A DNA stretch of 64,000 bases, from contig JAPSLP010000005.1 of NCBI GenBank assembly GCA_031180665.1, forward strand, positions 1 through 64,000, given 5' to 3'. Below the pieces are notes generated by a model that was given only the letters and a program-made list of their open reading frames with translations, was not told the DNA's origin and did not search any database. Within the stretch, counting starts at the first letter, position 1. The number at the start of each line of letters is the position of its first letter. The position numbers were made by a program, and so were the translations under genes. The DNA comes from Cupriavidus sp. GTDB lineage: Bacteria > Pseudomonadota > Gammaproteobacteria > Burkholderiales > Burkholderiaceae. Positions 52,775-62,338 of the stretch are shown here, piece after piece.

Positions 52775-53239
52775 GTGGTTTTGGAAAGCAGTGCGCAAAT
52801 CGTCCCGCAAATCGTCCCGGTCGCGCCGGGCACGGCCGAAAAGCCCTATTTCGGCATCGACGTTCCGCTGATGCGGCATCTGGGCCTGCAGCCCGTCCAT
52901 ATCGAGGACGGGCTGTGCCAGACGCGGCTGCCGGCGCATCCCGCCCTGGTCAACAGCCGTGGCGACGTGCATGGCGGCACGCTGATGGCGGTGCTGGACT
53001 TCACGCTCAGCGGCGCGGCGCGCTCGCATGCGCCGCTGGAGACCGGCGTGATCACGATCGACATGTCGACCCACTTCCTGGCCGCCGCGCGCGGCGAGCT
53101 GACCTTCGAAGCCCGCTGCATGCGGCGCGGCGCGCGCATCGCGTTCTGCGACGGCGAGGTCAAGGACGCGGCGGGGAACGTGGTGTGCGTGGCGCGGGCG
53201 GCGTTCAAGCTGGTGCCGTTGGCGGCCGGGGGGAATTGA
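52775..53239 (+). CDS. PaaI-type hotdog thioesterase
   Basis: A 154-aa single-hotdog protein. It has the PaaI-like segment NSRGDVHGGTLMAVLDFTLSGAA with the conserved Asn/His-Gly-Gly, and ITIDMSTHFLAAARGELTFEARC. It probably hydrolyses an acyl-CoA intermediate or rescues CoA. The start is a GTG at 52775 just after the BCCP stop, or the TTG two codons later; GGAAG is shared. Last gene of the operon. Confidence 0.85.
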   Translation: MVLESSAQIVPQIVPVAPGTAEKPYFGIDVPLMRHLGLQPVHIEDGLCQTRLPAHPALVNSRGDVHGGTLMAVLDFTLSGAARSHAPLETGVITIDMSTHFLAAARGELTFEARCMRRGARIAFCDGEVKDAAGNVVCVARAAFKLVPLAAGGN

Positions 53240-53279
53240 GGGCAGAGGTTGGCCGCATTGGCTGGCCGGGCGCCCTTTG

Positions 53280-53335
53280 CCCTCTCCCCCACCCCTCTCC
53301 CCCACCCCTCTCCCGCAAGCGGGAGAGGGGAGTGA
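53280..53335. repeat. Palindromic interspersed repeat, family 2, copy c
   Basis: CCTCTCCCCCACCC repeats then CTCTCCCGCAAGCGGGAGAG. Inverse orientation to copy d. Confidence 0.85.
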
Positions 53336-53344
53336 GGTTTCCGT

Positions 53345-53454
53345 GAGGGCGTCGACCTTGCTGACGCTATCGCCGGTGATCTCCCTTCGACCGCCCGGGG
53401 GAGAAGGGATGAGGTTTTCGAGAGGGCGTCGATCTTGCTGACGTTATCGCTGGT
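53345..53454. repeat. 77-bp-spaced direct repeat between the carboxylase operon and thiD
   Basis: A 33-bp sequence starting GAGGGCGTCGA occurs at 53345-53377 and again at 53422-53454 with three base changes. Together with repeat copies c and d this looks like a locally duplicated intergenic unit. I see no gene in 53240-53523. Confidence 0.85.
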
Positions 53455-53458
53455 TTGC

Positions 53459-53499
53459 CCCCCTCGCCCGCTTGCGGGAGAGGGGCCGGGGGAGAGGGC
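53459..53499. repeat. Palindromic interspersed repeat, family 2, copy d
   Basis: CTCGCCCGCTTGCGGGAGAG followed by GGGCCGGGGGAGAGGGC, the opposite orientation to copy c; the pair forms an inverted unit just before the thiD stop codon side. Confidence 0.85.
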
Positions 53500-53523
53500 C
53501 ATCCAGCGTCCGCAAAACCGCCA

Positions 53524-54351
53524 TCACCCCAACACCCGCGGCGCGAAGCCGTGGTTCAGCGGGCCGTTGCCGGCCCCGAGCCGCAGGTCCGCGCCCGCTG
53601 CAATGGCCTTGGCGACAAAGTCCAGCGCAGTGCCGACCGCCTGTTCCAGCGCGTCGCCGCGCGCCAGTTGCGAGGCGATCGCGGCGGCCAGCGTGCAGCC
53701 GGTGCCGTGCAGGTTGCGGGTATCGATGCGCGGATGGCTGAACACGCGCACGCTGCCGTCGGCGCTCATCAGCAGGTCGTCCAGGCTGTCTTGCGCGCCC
53801 GCCTCGGCCAGATGGCCGCCCTTGAGCAGCACCGCCTGGCAGCCAAGTTCGATCAGCTGCTGCGCGGCGCGCTCCATGTCGGCACGGCGCGTGACCGGCC
53901 GGCCCAGCAGGTAGGAGGCCTCGGGCAGGTTGGGCGTGACCAGCAGCGCGCGGGGGAACAGCAGCCGCACCATCGCCTGCGCGGTGGCGTCGTCCGACAG
54001 CGTCGCGCCGGAGGTGGCGACCATCACCGGATCGACCACCAGCTTGCGCAGGCCGTGGCGGTCGGCCGCGGCGGCCACCGCCTCGACGATCGCCGCCGTC
54101 CCCAGCATGCCGGTCTTGGCGGCGTCGATGCCGATATCGGTGGCGACCGCGTCGATCTGCGCCGCCACCATCTGCGCCGGGATCGCGTGCACGCCCGTCA
54201 CGCCGAGCGTGTTCTGGGCCGTGATCGCGGTGATCGCGCTCATGCCGTAGCAGCCGAGCGCGGCGAAGGTCTTCAGGTCGGCCTGGATGCCGGCGCCGCC
54301 ACCGGAGTCGGAGCCGGCGATGGTCAGGGTACGCGGGGGAAGGGCGGTCAT
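53524..54351 (-). CDS. thiD: Phosphomethylpyrimidine kinase ThiD
   Basis: A 275-aa ribokinase-fold HMP/HMP-P kinase. It has [19 protein letters not shown], the DPVMVATSG segment, LLKGGH and the catalytic anion hole [15 protein letters not shown]. It completes the thiamine pathway begun by the thiC operon. It is divergent from ahcY; no TPP riboswitch is visible upstream. Confidence 0.96.
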   Translation of the reverse strand: MTALPPRTLTIAGSDSGGGAGIQADLKTFAALGCYGMSAITAITAQNTLGVTGVHAIPAQMVAAQIDAVATDIGIDAAKTGMLGTAAIVEAVAAAADRHGLRKLVVDPVMVATSGATLSDDATAQAMVRLLFPRALLVTPNLPEASYLLGRPVTRRADMERAAQQLIELGCQAVLLKGGHLAEAGAQDSLDDLLMSADGSVRVFSHPRIDTRNLHGTGCTLAAAIASQLARGDALEQAVGTALDFVAKAIAAGADLRLGAGNGPLNHGFAPRVLG

Positions 54352-54460
54352 AGCGAGTCGAAAGGCGAGGTCCGGGAACGGCCGGCGACGGGTTGCCGAG
54401 CGGATCCGGAACTGCCGAAAAGAATTCGGAGAGCGGCACACCGTCGCCGCGCAGGGCAGG

Positions 54461-54466
54461 TACAAT
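54461..54466 (+). promoter_or_regulatory. -10 box of the ahcY leader
   Basis: TACAAT at 54461-54466 would start transcription a few bases before the SAH aptamer at 54475. The -35 region is weak. Confidence 0.55.
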
Positions 54467-54474
54467 ACCGCCAC

Positions 54475-54562
54475 TCCGAGGAGCGTTGCAACGGACGGCG
54501 CGCGGGCCCAACCCCGCATTCTGCCATCCGCCAGGCTCGGAATGTCTTCAACGGCGCTCGCT
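54475..54562 (+). ncRNA. SAH riboswitch upstream of ahcY
   Basis: The aptamer CCGAGGAGCGTTGCAACGG (54476-54494), the CCAGGCTCGG strand (54531-54540) and AACGGCGCTC (54550-54559) match the S-adenosylhomocysteine riboswitch of betaproteobacteria. P1 pairs CCGAG with CTCGG; GAGCG/CGCTC forms the pseudoknot. It would turn on ahcY when SAH accumulates. The variable arm is longer than in many examples. Confidence 0.93.
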
Positions 54563-54687
54563 GAACCGTGGTTCGCACGGTGGCGAGTCGACCTATCCGC
54601 ACGCTGCGTCAAGCCTTTCGGCCCGCAGCCGTCCAGGATCCCGTCCCCCTTTCGTCACCGGCGTCCCACTCTTCGACGGAGTGAAAC

Positions 54688-56106
<1,419 letters not shown>

Positions 56107-56131
56107 TTGCAGACCCATTGCCCGGATGGTG

Positions 56132-56258
56132 CTCCCCTCTCCCGCTTGCGGGAGAGGGGTTGGGGGAGAGGGAACGAGCGGTGATCATGCCGCCGTCGCA
56201 AGCAACTGCGAATGCCCTTGCCCTCTCCCCAACCCTCTCCCGCAAGCGGGAGAGGGAG
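56132..56258. repeat. Palindromic interspersed repeat, family 2, copies e and f (inverted pair)
   Basis: CCCTCTCCCGCTTGCGGGAG (56134-56153, copy e) and CTCTCCCGCAAGCGGGAGAG (copy f, up to 56258) are inverted copies separated by about 50 bp in the ahcY/membrane-protein gap. They can fold together into a long cruciform or mRNA hairpin. Confidence 0.88.
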
Positions 56259-56317
56259 TACGCCAAAGGCAATCGGCGCGTTTTCGCTTTGCCTTTTTCC
56301 ACCGACAAGGAGTTGCC

Positions 56318-56671
56318 ATGAGATTGCTGGCGGTATGGATCATCAACGCGCTGACGCTGTTCGCGATCAGCGCGGTGGTCGACGGCATCGAAGTGCGGGG
56401 CTTCGGCTCGGCGATGATCGCGGCGGCAGTGCTGGCCATCATCAATACGCTGATCCGGCCGATCCTGGTGCTGCTGACGCTGCCGGTCACGCTGCTGACG
56501 CTGGGCCTGTTCATCTTCGTGATCAACGCGCTGCTGTTCCTGTTCGTCGGCAATCTGCTGTCGGGCTTCACCGTGTCGGGCTTCTGGACCGCGCTGCTCG
56601 GTTCGCTGCTGTACAGCGTGATTTCCACCCTGCTGGCCGGCCTGCTGCTGCGCGACCGCGAAGCAGCCTGA
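56318..56671 (+). CDS. Small integral membrane protein, phage-holin-family-4/YvlD type
   Basis: A 117-aa protein with four hydrophobic segments. NTLIRPILVLLTLPVTLLTLGLF is the hallmark of the YvlD/Mycobacterium phage-holin-4-like superfamily (DUF), which despite the name is a chromosomal family with unknown function. AAGGAG precedes the ATG. It lies between ahcY and metF on the same strand, in the order ahcY-membrane protein-metF that is common in Burkholderiales. Confidence 0.9.
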   Translation: MRLLAVWIINALTLFAISAVVDGIEVRGFGSAMIAAAVLAIINTLIRPILVLLTLPVTLLTLGLFIFVINALLFLFVGNLLSGFTVSGFWTALLGSLLYSVISTLLAGLLLRDREAA

Positions 56672-56720
56672 CGCCGGGCGCTCCCTTCCCAGCGCCGTCT
56701 CGGCGGCGGCGCCACCCATC

Positions 56721-57551
56721 ATGCAAGACCGCTACTACAGCTTCGAGTTTTTCCCGCCCAAGACGCCCGAGGGCCGGGAAAAGCTGCGCAATACCCGCGC
56801 ACAGCTGGCCCCGCTGGGGCCCAAATACATCTCGGTGACGTTCGGCGCCGGCGGCACCACGCAGCAGGGCACGCTCGACGCCGTGCTGGAAATCCAGCGT
56901 GACGGCATCGACGCCGCGCCGCACCTGTCCTGCGTCGGCTCGACCCGCGAGGGCATCCGCGAGATCCTGCGCACCTACCGCGACAACGGCATCCGCCATA
57001 TCGTCGCGCTGCGCGGCGACATGCCGTCGGGCATGGGGGAGATCGGCGAATTCCGCTACGCCAACGAGCTGGTCGAGTTCATCCGCGCCGAAACCGGCGA
57101 CTGGTTCCAGATCGAGGTGGCCGCCTATCCCGAGTACCACCCGCAGGCGCGCTCGCCGCGGCACGATCTCGAGAACTTCGTGCGCAAGGTCAAGGCCGGC
57201 GCCGATTCGGCGATCACGCAGTACTTCTTCAACGCCGACGCCTACTTCCGCTTCGTCGACGACGTGCGCGCGCTCGGCGTGGACGTGCCGATCGTGCCGG
57301 GCATCATGCCGATCACCAACTACTCGCAGCTGATGCGCTTCTCGGAGATGTGCGGCGCCGAGGTGCCGCGCTGGGTCGCCAAGCGGCTCGAGAGCTTCGG
57401 CGACGACCGTGAGGCGATCCGCGCCTTCGGCCTGGACGTCGTCACCGCGCTGTGCGAACGGCTGCTTGCCGCCGGCGTGCCGGGGCTGCATTTCTACACG
57501 CTGAACGCCGCGGGCGCGACCAAGGCGATCTGGCAGCGGCTGAAGCTGTAA
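56721..57551 (+). CDS. metF: 5,10-methylenetetrahydrofolate reductase MetF
   Basis: A 276-aa FAD enzyme making 5-methyl-THF for methionine synthesis. Start SFEFFPPKTPEG, VTFGAGGTT, HLSCVG, ALRGD and QYFFNAD are family motifs. It follows the ahcY unit and probably shares the SAH-riboswitch-regulated transcript, as ahcY-metF operons do in relatives (inference). The stop codon lies inside a tandem repeat. Confidence 0.97.
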   Translation: MQDRYYSFEFFPPKTPEGREKLRNTRAQLAPLGPKYISVTFGAGGTTQQGTLDAVLEIQRDGIDAAPHLSCVGSTREGIREILRTYRDNGIRHIVALRGDMPSGMGEIGEFRYANELVEFIRAETGDWFQIEVAAYPEYHPQARSPRHDLENFVRKVKAGADSAITQYFFNADAYFRFVDDVRALGVDVPIVPGIMPITNYSQLMRFSEMCGAEVPRWVAKRLESFGDDREAIRAFGLDVVTALCERLLAAGVPGLHFYTLNAAGATKAIWQRLKL

Positions 57552-57622
57552 GGCGGCAAGGCTGTAAGGCGGCAAGGCGGCAAGGCGGCAAGGCGGCAAG
57601 GCGGCAAGGCGGCAAGGCGGCA
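57545..57622 (+). repeat. 8-bp tandem array starting at the metF stop codon
   Basis: A 16-bp sequence GCTGTAAGGCGGCAAG is duplicated head-to-tail (57545-57576), then AAGGCGGC repeats about six more times. The first unit contains the metF TAA. It ends about 60 bp before the next ATG. Confidence 0.93.
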
Positions 57623-57681
57623 GCGCAGCCAGCCGCGATGGCCGCCATGCGGTGCCCGGTGCCGATGGCATACTGTGCCGC

Positions 57682-58440
57682 ATGGTTACCGCCACGTTCC
57701 GCTTCTACGAGGAGCTGAACGATTTCCTCCCCCCGGCGATGCGCGGACGGGACTGGTCCTGTCCGTGCGCCCGCGCGGCCACCGTCAAGCACATGATCGA
57801 GGCGCTCGGCGTGCCGCACACCGAGGTCGAACTGATCCTGGTCAATGGGCAATCGTGCGGCTTCGACCGGCTGCTGGCCGACGGCGACCGGGTCTCGGTC
57901 TACCCGACCTTCGAGGCGCTCGACGTCACCCCGCTGCTGCGGGTACGCCCGGCGCCGCTGCGGGTTACCCGCTTCGTCGCCGACGCCCACCTGGGCGGGC
58001 TGGCCGCCCTGCTGCGGCTGACCGGTTACGACACGCTCTACGACAACCACTTCGACGATCGCGAGATCGAAGCGATCGCCGCGCGCGAGGGCCGCATCGT
58101 GCTGACGCGCGACCGCGAGCTGCTCAAGCGCAGCAGCATCACGCATGGCTGCTACGTGCGCGCACTGAAGCCCCAGGCGCAGCTGCGCGAGATCTTCGGC
58201 CGGCTGGACCTGCGCCGGCAGGCGCGGCCGTTCTCGCTGTGCCTGAGCTGCAATGTGCCGCTGCGCGCCGCCTCCAGGGATGAAGTGGCCGCCCGCGTGC
58301 CGCCCGCGGTGCTCGAGCGGCACGAGCGCTTTTCGACCTGCGAGGCCTGCCGGCGGGTGTTCTGGGAGGGGTCGCACTGGCGCCGGATGCGGGCGCTGGT
58401 CGATTCCGTCATGGCGGCGCAGGGAAACGGTCCAAACTAG
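57682..58440 (+). CDS. Mut7-C RNase domain protein with ThiS-like N-terminus
   Basis: A 252-aa protein with two parts. Residues 1-85 resemble the Mut7-C ubiquitin-like domain (ThiS/MoaD fold; VTATFRFYEELNDFLPPAMRG). Residues 95-250 are a Mut7-C (PIN-like) RNase domain (FVADAHLGGLAALLRLTGYDTLYD, GRIVLTRDRELL) with a zinc ribbon CLSC...CEAC near the C-terminus. Its role is probably RNA cleavage, targets unknown. The N-terminal extension of ten residues used by an upstream ATG is not needed. Confidence 0.9.
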   Translation: MVTATFRFYEELNDFLPPAMRGRDWSCPCARAATVKHMIEALGVPHTEVELILVNGQSCGFDRLLADGDRVSVYPTFEALDVTPLLRVRPAPLRVTRFVADAHLGGLAALLRLTGYDTLYDNHFDDREIEAIAAREGRIVLTRDRELLKRSSITHGCYVRALKPQAQLREIFGRLDLRRQARPFSLCLSCNVPLRAASRDEVAARVPPAVLERHERFSTCEACRRVFWEGSHWRRMRALVDSVMAAQGNGPN

Positions 58441-58460
58441 GCCGCGAAGTTGCGGCGCAT

Positions 58461-58495
58461 CGGCCTATCAGCCTATCGGCCTATCGGCCTATCGG
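58461..58495 (+). repeat. 8-bp tandem array after the Mut7-C gene
   Basis: Four 8-bp units CGGCCTAT (second unit CAGCCTAT) with trailing CGG, 20 bp past the stop codon. Same period as the array before the gene but unrelated sequence. Confidence 0.9.
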
Positions 58496-58529
58496 CGTGC
58501 CGCGGTCGCTTCCGCACTCCCGGATCGGC

Positions 58530-59969
58530 TTACGTCGCCCCATGAACCTGAGCGGATGCAGTCGCGATCCGTACGCCGTCGGCGCTCACTTCAAAGGTGC
58601 CTGACAACCTCACCAGCTGTGGCGAATCGAACGCAACGGCATCGCCTGCCAGGCCGACCAAGCCAGTGATTCTGCAGTCCTTCCACGCATCGATCTCCAC
58701 CACGCCTGGACGGCCATGCGATGCCTCCGTGCGAATCGCGAAGTTCAGTTGTCCGCTGCGCTGGGTATCCATGCCCGAACTGGCCCAGCCGAGGCAGTTG
58801 GCGGCGAATTGCGCATTGAGTTCGAGCAGCGAGCGCTGGGTGGCGACGCCCAGCACTGTCTCGGCCAGTTCAGGCGGGACGGCGGCTCGGATAGCGCCGA
58901 CCGCTTCCGTGCCGGCGTCGTTGCATCGGTCCAGGTACGCCGCCGATGCCGCGGATCGAGCCGCCTCGTCGCCTGTGGCGACGCTTGCCTGGCGCAGCGA
59001 CCGGCAAGCGTCGAAGGTGGTGCCGGACACCGCATTGTGGCCATCGATCGTCAGCACGCCGCCAGAGATGATATCCCGCGCGACATCCTTTGCGAATGCA
59101 GGGATGGCCGTATCGCTCCACTCTTCAGGCGTCGTCCGCGTCATGGTGGCGCCCACCGGCAGCAGATAGTCGCCCGCGGGGATCCCATGCCGCTCGTTGG
59201 CCGGCGCGCAGGCGAAGGCCGGTTCCGACAGAAGCCTGCCGAGGTTCGAGGTCAACTTTGCTACGTCGGCTTGCAGCGGCGGCGACAGGTCTGCCGCCGC
59301 GTGGAACACCATCGCGCGAATCTCCTCGGCCGAGCAGCCGCGCGTTCCCGGCTGAACGGGGGGCATCTGGTTCGCCGATTGCGGCAGCGAGAGCGCGAGC
59401 GCACTGCCGGACAGGTCTCGGCCCAGTGCGCGCATATGCCACTGCGCGTTGTCCAGTTCGGACCGAACTTGCGCCTGCACCGGCGCGGGGAGCGACCGCC
59501 ACGTTTGGGCGACGCCATTCAACGCCGATACCGCGTGCGCGGCGGCCCACATCGTGGCTTGCTCCTGGCGGGCAAGCCGGGCGGCTGACGAAGCCGGCAC
59601 GGTGGCGCCGGCCGGGCCCGACTGGGCGAACTGCAGTTGGATCAATGCCGTGCTGCTCTTGAGGGCGGCGAATTCGCCCAGGGCCTTCGATGCGGCGCCG
59701 AGCGTGGAGTCCAGCTGGGTGCGGATCATGGTCACCCGGCCAGGTTCAAGCTGACCGGCGATTTTCTTTAAGGCCCTGTCGAAGTCATCGCTCATCGCCG
59801 TCAGGGCCGCGGATGCGCCCCGCTGGAACGATTCGATGCGGCTGTCCGCCGGGGTCGGGACGGACTCGGGCTGCACCGCCACGTTGGGTGACGACGCAGC
59901 GGTGTATTCTTTGTCCTGCTTGGCCCGATGCTGGCCGACCAAAGGAAGATTCGAGAGAAACGAGAACAT
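58530..59969 (-). CDS. Orphan protein of unknown function, possible secreted/effector protein
   Basis: A 479-aa protein without a recognised family. There is no signal peptide or membrane segment. The first 50 residues are Ser/Pro/Ala/Gln-rich and polar (AASSPNVAVQPESVPTPADS), a composition common in type III secretion signals but not proof of secretion. The rest is Ala-rich and helical, with a few scattered cysteines. Codon composition is less GC-extreme than neighbours, and the 267-bp spacer before it is AT-rich. It is divergent from another orphan gene resembling an effector. No Shine-Dalgarno is visible before the ATG. Confidence 0.75.
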   Translation of the reverse strand: MFSFLSNLPLVGQHRAKQDKEYTAASSPNVAVQPESVPTPADSRIESFQRGASAALTAMSDDFDRALKKIAGQLEPGRVTMIRTQLDSTLGAASKALGEFAALKSSTALIQLQFAQSGPAGATVPASSAARLARQEQATMWAAAHAVSALNGVAQTWRSLPAPVQAQVRSELDNAQWHMRALGRDLSGSALALSLPQSANQMPPVQPGTRGCSAEEIRAMVFHAAADLSPPLQADVAKLTSNLGRLLSEPAFACAPANERHGIPAGDYLLPVGATMTRTTPEEWSDTAIPAFAKDVARDIISGGVLTIDGHNAVSGTTFDACRSLRQASVATGDEAARSAASAAYLDRCNDAGTEAVGAIRAAVPPELAETVLGVATQRSLLELNAQFAANCLGWASSGMDTQRSGQLNFAIRTEASHGRPGVVEIDAWKDCRITGLVGLAGDAVAFDSPQLVRLSGTFEVSADGVRIATASAQVHGAT

Positions 59970-60236
59970 GGGAAACCATAAATATAAATAAAAAGACCAA
60001 GCAATTTTCTAGTGAGGTGGCACGGGGCGCTTGCGCTTTAGAACATTTCTTTTGGTTATGGTTATAAGTTTTCGGCCATTATTGTTTTTTTTATGCGGCT
60101 CACCGGATAGGTCGAAAACGCAACAATGACGTTATTTCCTTCGGTGTCGGGCCACGTGTTCGCATACGGTACGACCCTTTTTTCAATGGTGGGCCGGGCG
60201 GCAGACCGGCCCGGTTGACCACGGAGGAAAACGACC
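59970..60236. other. AT-rich divergent spacer
   Basis: This 267-bp gap is strikingly AT-rich for the genome, with runs such as AAATATAAATAAAAAG (59983-59999) and TTGTTTTTTTTATG (60083-60095). It drives two divergent orphan genes. TTCG at 60071 is not followed by TTCG at the hrp-II spacing, so no T3SS promoter box is claimed. The composition suggests acquired DNA or an H-NS-type silenced region. Confidence 0.75.
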
Positions 60237-61727
60237 ATGATTCACCCTTCCTATGCCGCATTTCACGCCCTGGCGACACGCGCCGGATTCGATCGGGCAT
60301 TGCGAATTACCGAGTCGGATGGCCGTGTCGAGCAGCGCACCATGCCGTCCGAGGTATGCGGTGCGGTAGTCCGGTGGCTGGGCAAACTGGGGCCCACCAG
60401 CCGATGGGCGCCGGTGGTCGACGGTCTGACCGCGATGGCGGCACGCGAGGAGATGGGCTGGCGTGCGTTCGAGCATGCGCTGAGCGTGGAATTCGGCGAC
60501 AGCGCCGCGCGCTGCGCCGTCGAGGCGGTGCGAACCAACGCCAACGGCAGCGCCCTGACGGCAGGCGCGGTGCAACTGGCGCGCTTTCATCTCTGCCGAC
60601 ACCCGGAGGCGGCGCGTCGCCATGGCATCGGGCGTGGGGGCAGATTGCTGGCGCTGCCGCCGCGGAAGTTCGAGACAAGGCCGCCGACACTGGCCAAGCG
60701 CCGCGGCGACGCGCGCATCCGGTTGAACGGCGAGGTCCGTATGGCGGGGGGAAAGGACCTGGCGGTGTGCCGGCATCTGGCAATGTTGTGGGAGTTGGAG
60801 TTTCTCTCCAACGACGGCAAGGTGTCCTACGAAACGCTCGGCTCGGCTGCCGCGATCCGGCGCCATACGCCGCCGGGGCTGGACGCCGTCATCAAGGCGC
60901 GCCAGTTTCATTCGCCGCAGTGTCTCCGGCTCGTGACGCATGCCGAGTGGGGCGCCGAACTGGTTCGACATTTCGAAGACATGGCGCAGCGCGGCGAGAC
61001 GCTGCGCACCGTCTATGTGATGTCCAGTGGCTATGGCGAGCTACACGCCATGATGTTGGGCCTGAAGATTCGCACCGATGTCCGCGCGCCGGGCAGACGC
61101 GGCCATGTCGTCGATCTCTATGACCCCAATCTGACGGCGACGCATGTGCGTTGCGCGGTAGGGGGCGACCTTGCCGCCCTCGCGCGGCTGCAGGCGGGCG
61201 ACTTGTTCGCGCCGCTGCCCATGGATCCGGCCGGCTATTACGACTATCCGGTGTCCTGGTTCTCCTGTCCTGCGGCGTCGCATTGGACGGTGCCCAACCG
61301 CTTTCCGGACGATTTCCTTGTGCCCCTGGCCATGTGGGGGGCATTGCGGACGAATCATGCCGCCGTCATCGACGAGTGCGAGGCTCGCTTGGTGCAATTG
61401 CCGGCAAGCACGCAGGGCGCCTTGCTGTTGGCGCAGGTGGACGGCACTGCGGGCTTGTTCTGGGCGCTGTCCAAGGGGCATGCGGAAGCGATCCGCGCCT
61501 GGGGCCGTCTGCTGGCCGTGTCGAAACTCGACACGGAGGTGCGCGCCGAAATGCTGGAAGGCCGGCACGCCGACGGCGATCCGGGCGCTGCCTTCGCCGA
61601 CCCGCGAGCGCTTGCGGCCTGGGAAGACGCGATCGACGGCGCGGGCCTCGAACCTCGCCAGCGCGAGACGCTGCGTGCGCTGCGCGCATTGCCGGCCGGC
61701 GGCGGTCGCGCGGCTAGCAACAGCTAG
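60237..61727 (+). CDS. Putative ShET2/EspL-like cysteine-protease effector
   Basis: A 496-aa protein without signal peptide. Its middle has a pattern I recall from the ShET2/OspD/EspL family of type III effector proteases: a CRHLAM cysteine (C178), an HAMML histidine (H270) and a YDPNLT-type aspartate segment (D293/D296). Spacing 92 and 23-26 is near that of EspL (C47-H131-D153, spacing 84 and 22). EspL-type enzymes cleave host RHIM proteins. The C-terminal third (about 340-496) is Ala-rich and helical with no recognised repeat. GGAGG precedes the ATG. Its stop shares CTAG with the convergent neighbour. Family assignment rests on short motifs from memory. Confidence 0.6.
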   Translation: MIHPSYAAFHALATRAGFDRALRITESDGRVEQRTMPSEVCGAVVRWLGKLGPTSRWAPVVDGLTAMAAREEMGWRAFEHALSVEFGDSAARCAVEAVRTNANGSALTAGAVQLARFHLCRHPEAARRHGIGRGGRLLALPPRKFETRPPTLAKRRGDARIRLNGEVRMAGGKDLAVCRHLAMLWELEFLSNDGKVSYETLGSAAAIRRHTPPGLDAVIKARQFHSPQCLRLVTHAEWGAELVRHFEDMAQRGETLRTVYVMSSGYGELHAMMLGLKIRTDVRAPGRRGHVVDLYDPNLTATHVRCAVGGDLAALARLQAGDLFAPLPMDPAGYYDYPVSWFSCPAASHWTVPNRFPDDFLVPLAMWGALRTNHAAVIDECEARLVQLPASTQGALLLAQVDGTAGLFWALSKGHAEAIRAWGRLLAVSKLDTEVRAEMLEGRHADGDPGAAFADPRALAAWEDAIDGAGLEPRQRETLRALRALPAGGGRAASNS

Positions 61728-62338
61728 AACCGCCCGGCCTCGGTCACCATCCAGTCCATCGGAATGTCGTGCGCGGCGGGCGTCAGGGCGATCCGGCAGC
61801 CTTCGTAGCCGATGCCGATGGCCACCGGCTTGCCCGGCAGCGCCGCCAGCGTGCGGTCGTAGAAGCCGCCGCCGTAGCCCAGGCGGAACTTCTCTGCGTT
61901 GAAACCGACACAGGGAATCAGCAGCGCGTCGGGCGTCAGCGCCGGCGTGCCGTCCGGCACCGGGATGCCGTAGCGGCCTTCGCGCATCGGCGTGTCCGGT
62001 GTCCAGCGATGGAAGTCCAGCGGCACGCCCGGGCCGCTCACTGACGGCAGCGCGGCGTCTCGCCCCGGGCCGCCCGCCAGCCAGTGCGCCACCAGGCCGC
62101 GCGCGTCGAATTCATGCTGGATCGGCCAGTAGAACCCCAGGCAACGCACCGGCAGCCAGTCGAGCAGCGCGGTCAGCTCGGCCTCGATGCGAGCGTCCAG
62201 CTGCGCCCGCTGCGGCAGGGTGGCGCGGCGCTCCAGCAGCGCGGCGCGCAGCGCGCGGCGTTCGGCGGCGGGATCGTCGCACGGTGAGGACGTGGGCGAG
62301 GGCGCGGGATCGAGCGGACCGGTCGGTGCGTTGGCCAT
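61724..62338 (-). CDS. 5-formyltetrahydrofolate cyclo-ligase
   Basis: A 204-aa ATP-dependent enzyme converting 5-formyl-THF to methenyl-THF, also called 5-FTHF synthetase (YgfA/FAU1). Motifs: RRALRAALLERRATL at the N-terminus, the Mg-ATP segment GFNAEKFRLGYGGGFYDRTLA and the C-terminal PMDWMVTEAG. Start at 62338 (MANAPT) gives the family length; upstream ATGs lead into an unrelated frame. It links to the folate step MetF in this window. Confidence 0.93.
   Translation of the reverse strand: MANAPTGPLDPAPSPTSSPCDDPAAERRALRAALLERRATLPQRAQLDARIEAELTALLDWLPVRCLGFYWPIQHEFDARGLVAHWLAGGPGRDAALPSVSGPGVPLDFHRWTPDTPMREGRYGIPVPDGTPALTPDALLIPCVGFNAEKFRLGYGGGFYDRTLAALPGKPVAIGIGYEGCRIALTPAAHDIPMDWMVTEAGRF

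Noticed and set aside
57545..57622. CRISPR array or coding repeat
   Set aside because: Simple 8-bp slippage repeat with no spacers or frame.
60060..60120. hrp-II/PIP box for the putative effector
   Set aside because: TTCG at 60071 has TTAT, not TTCG, at the N16 spacing; no full box found.
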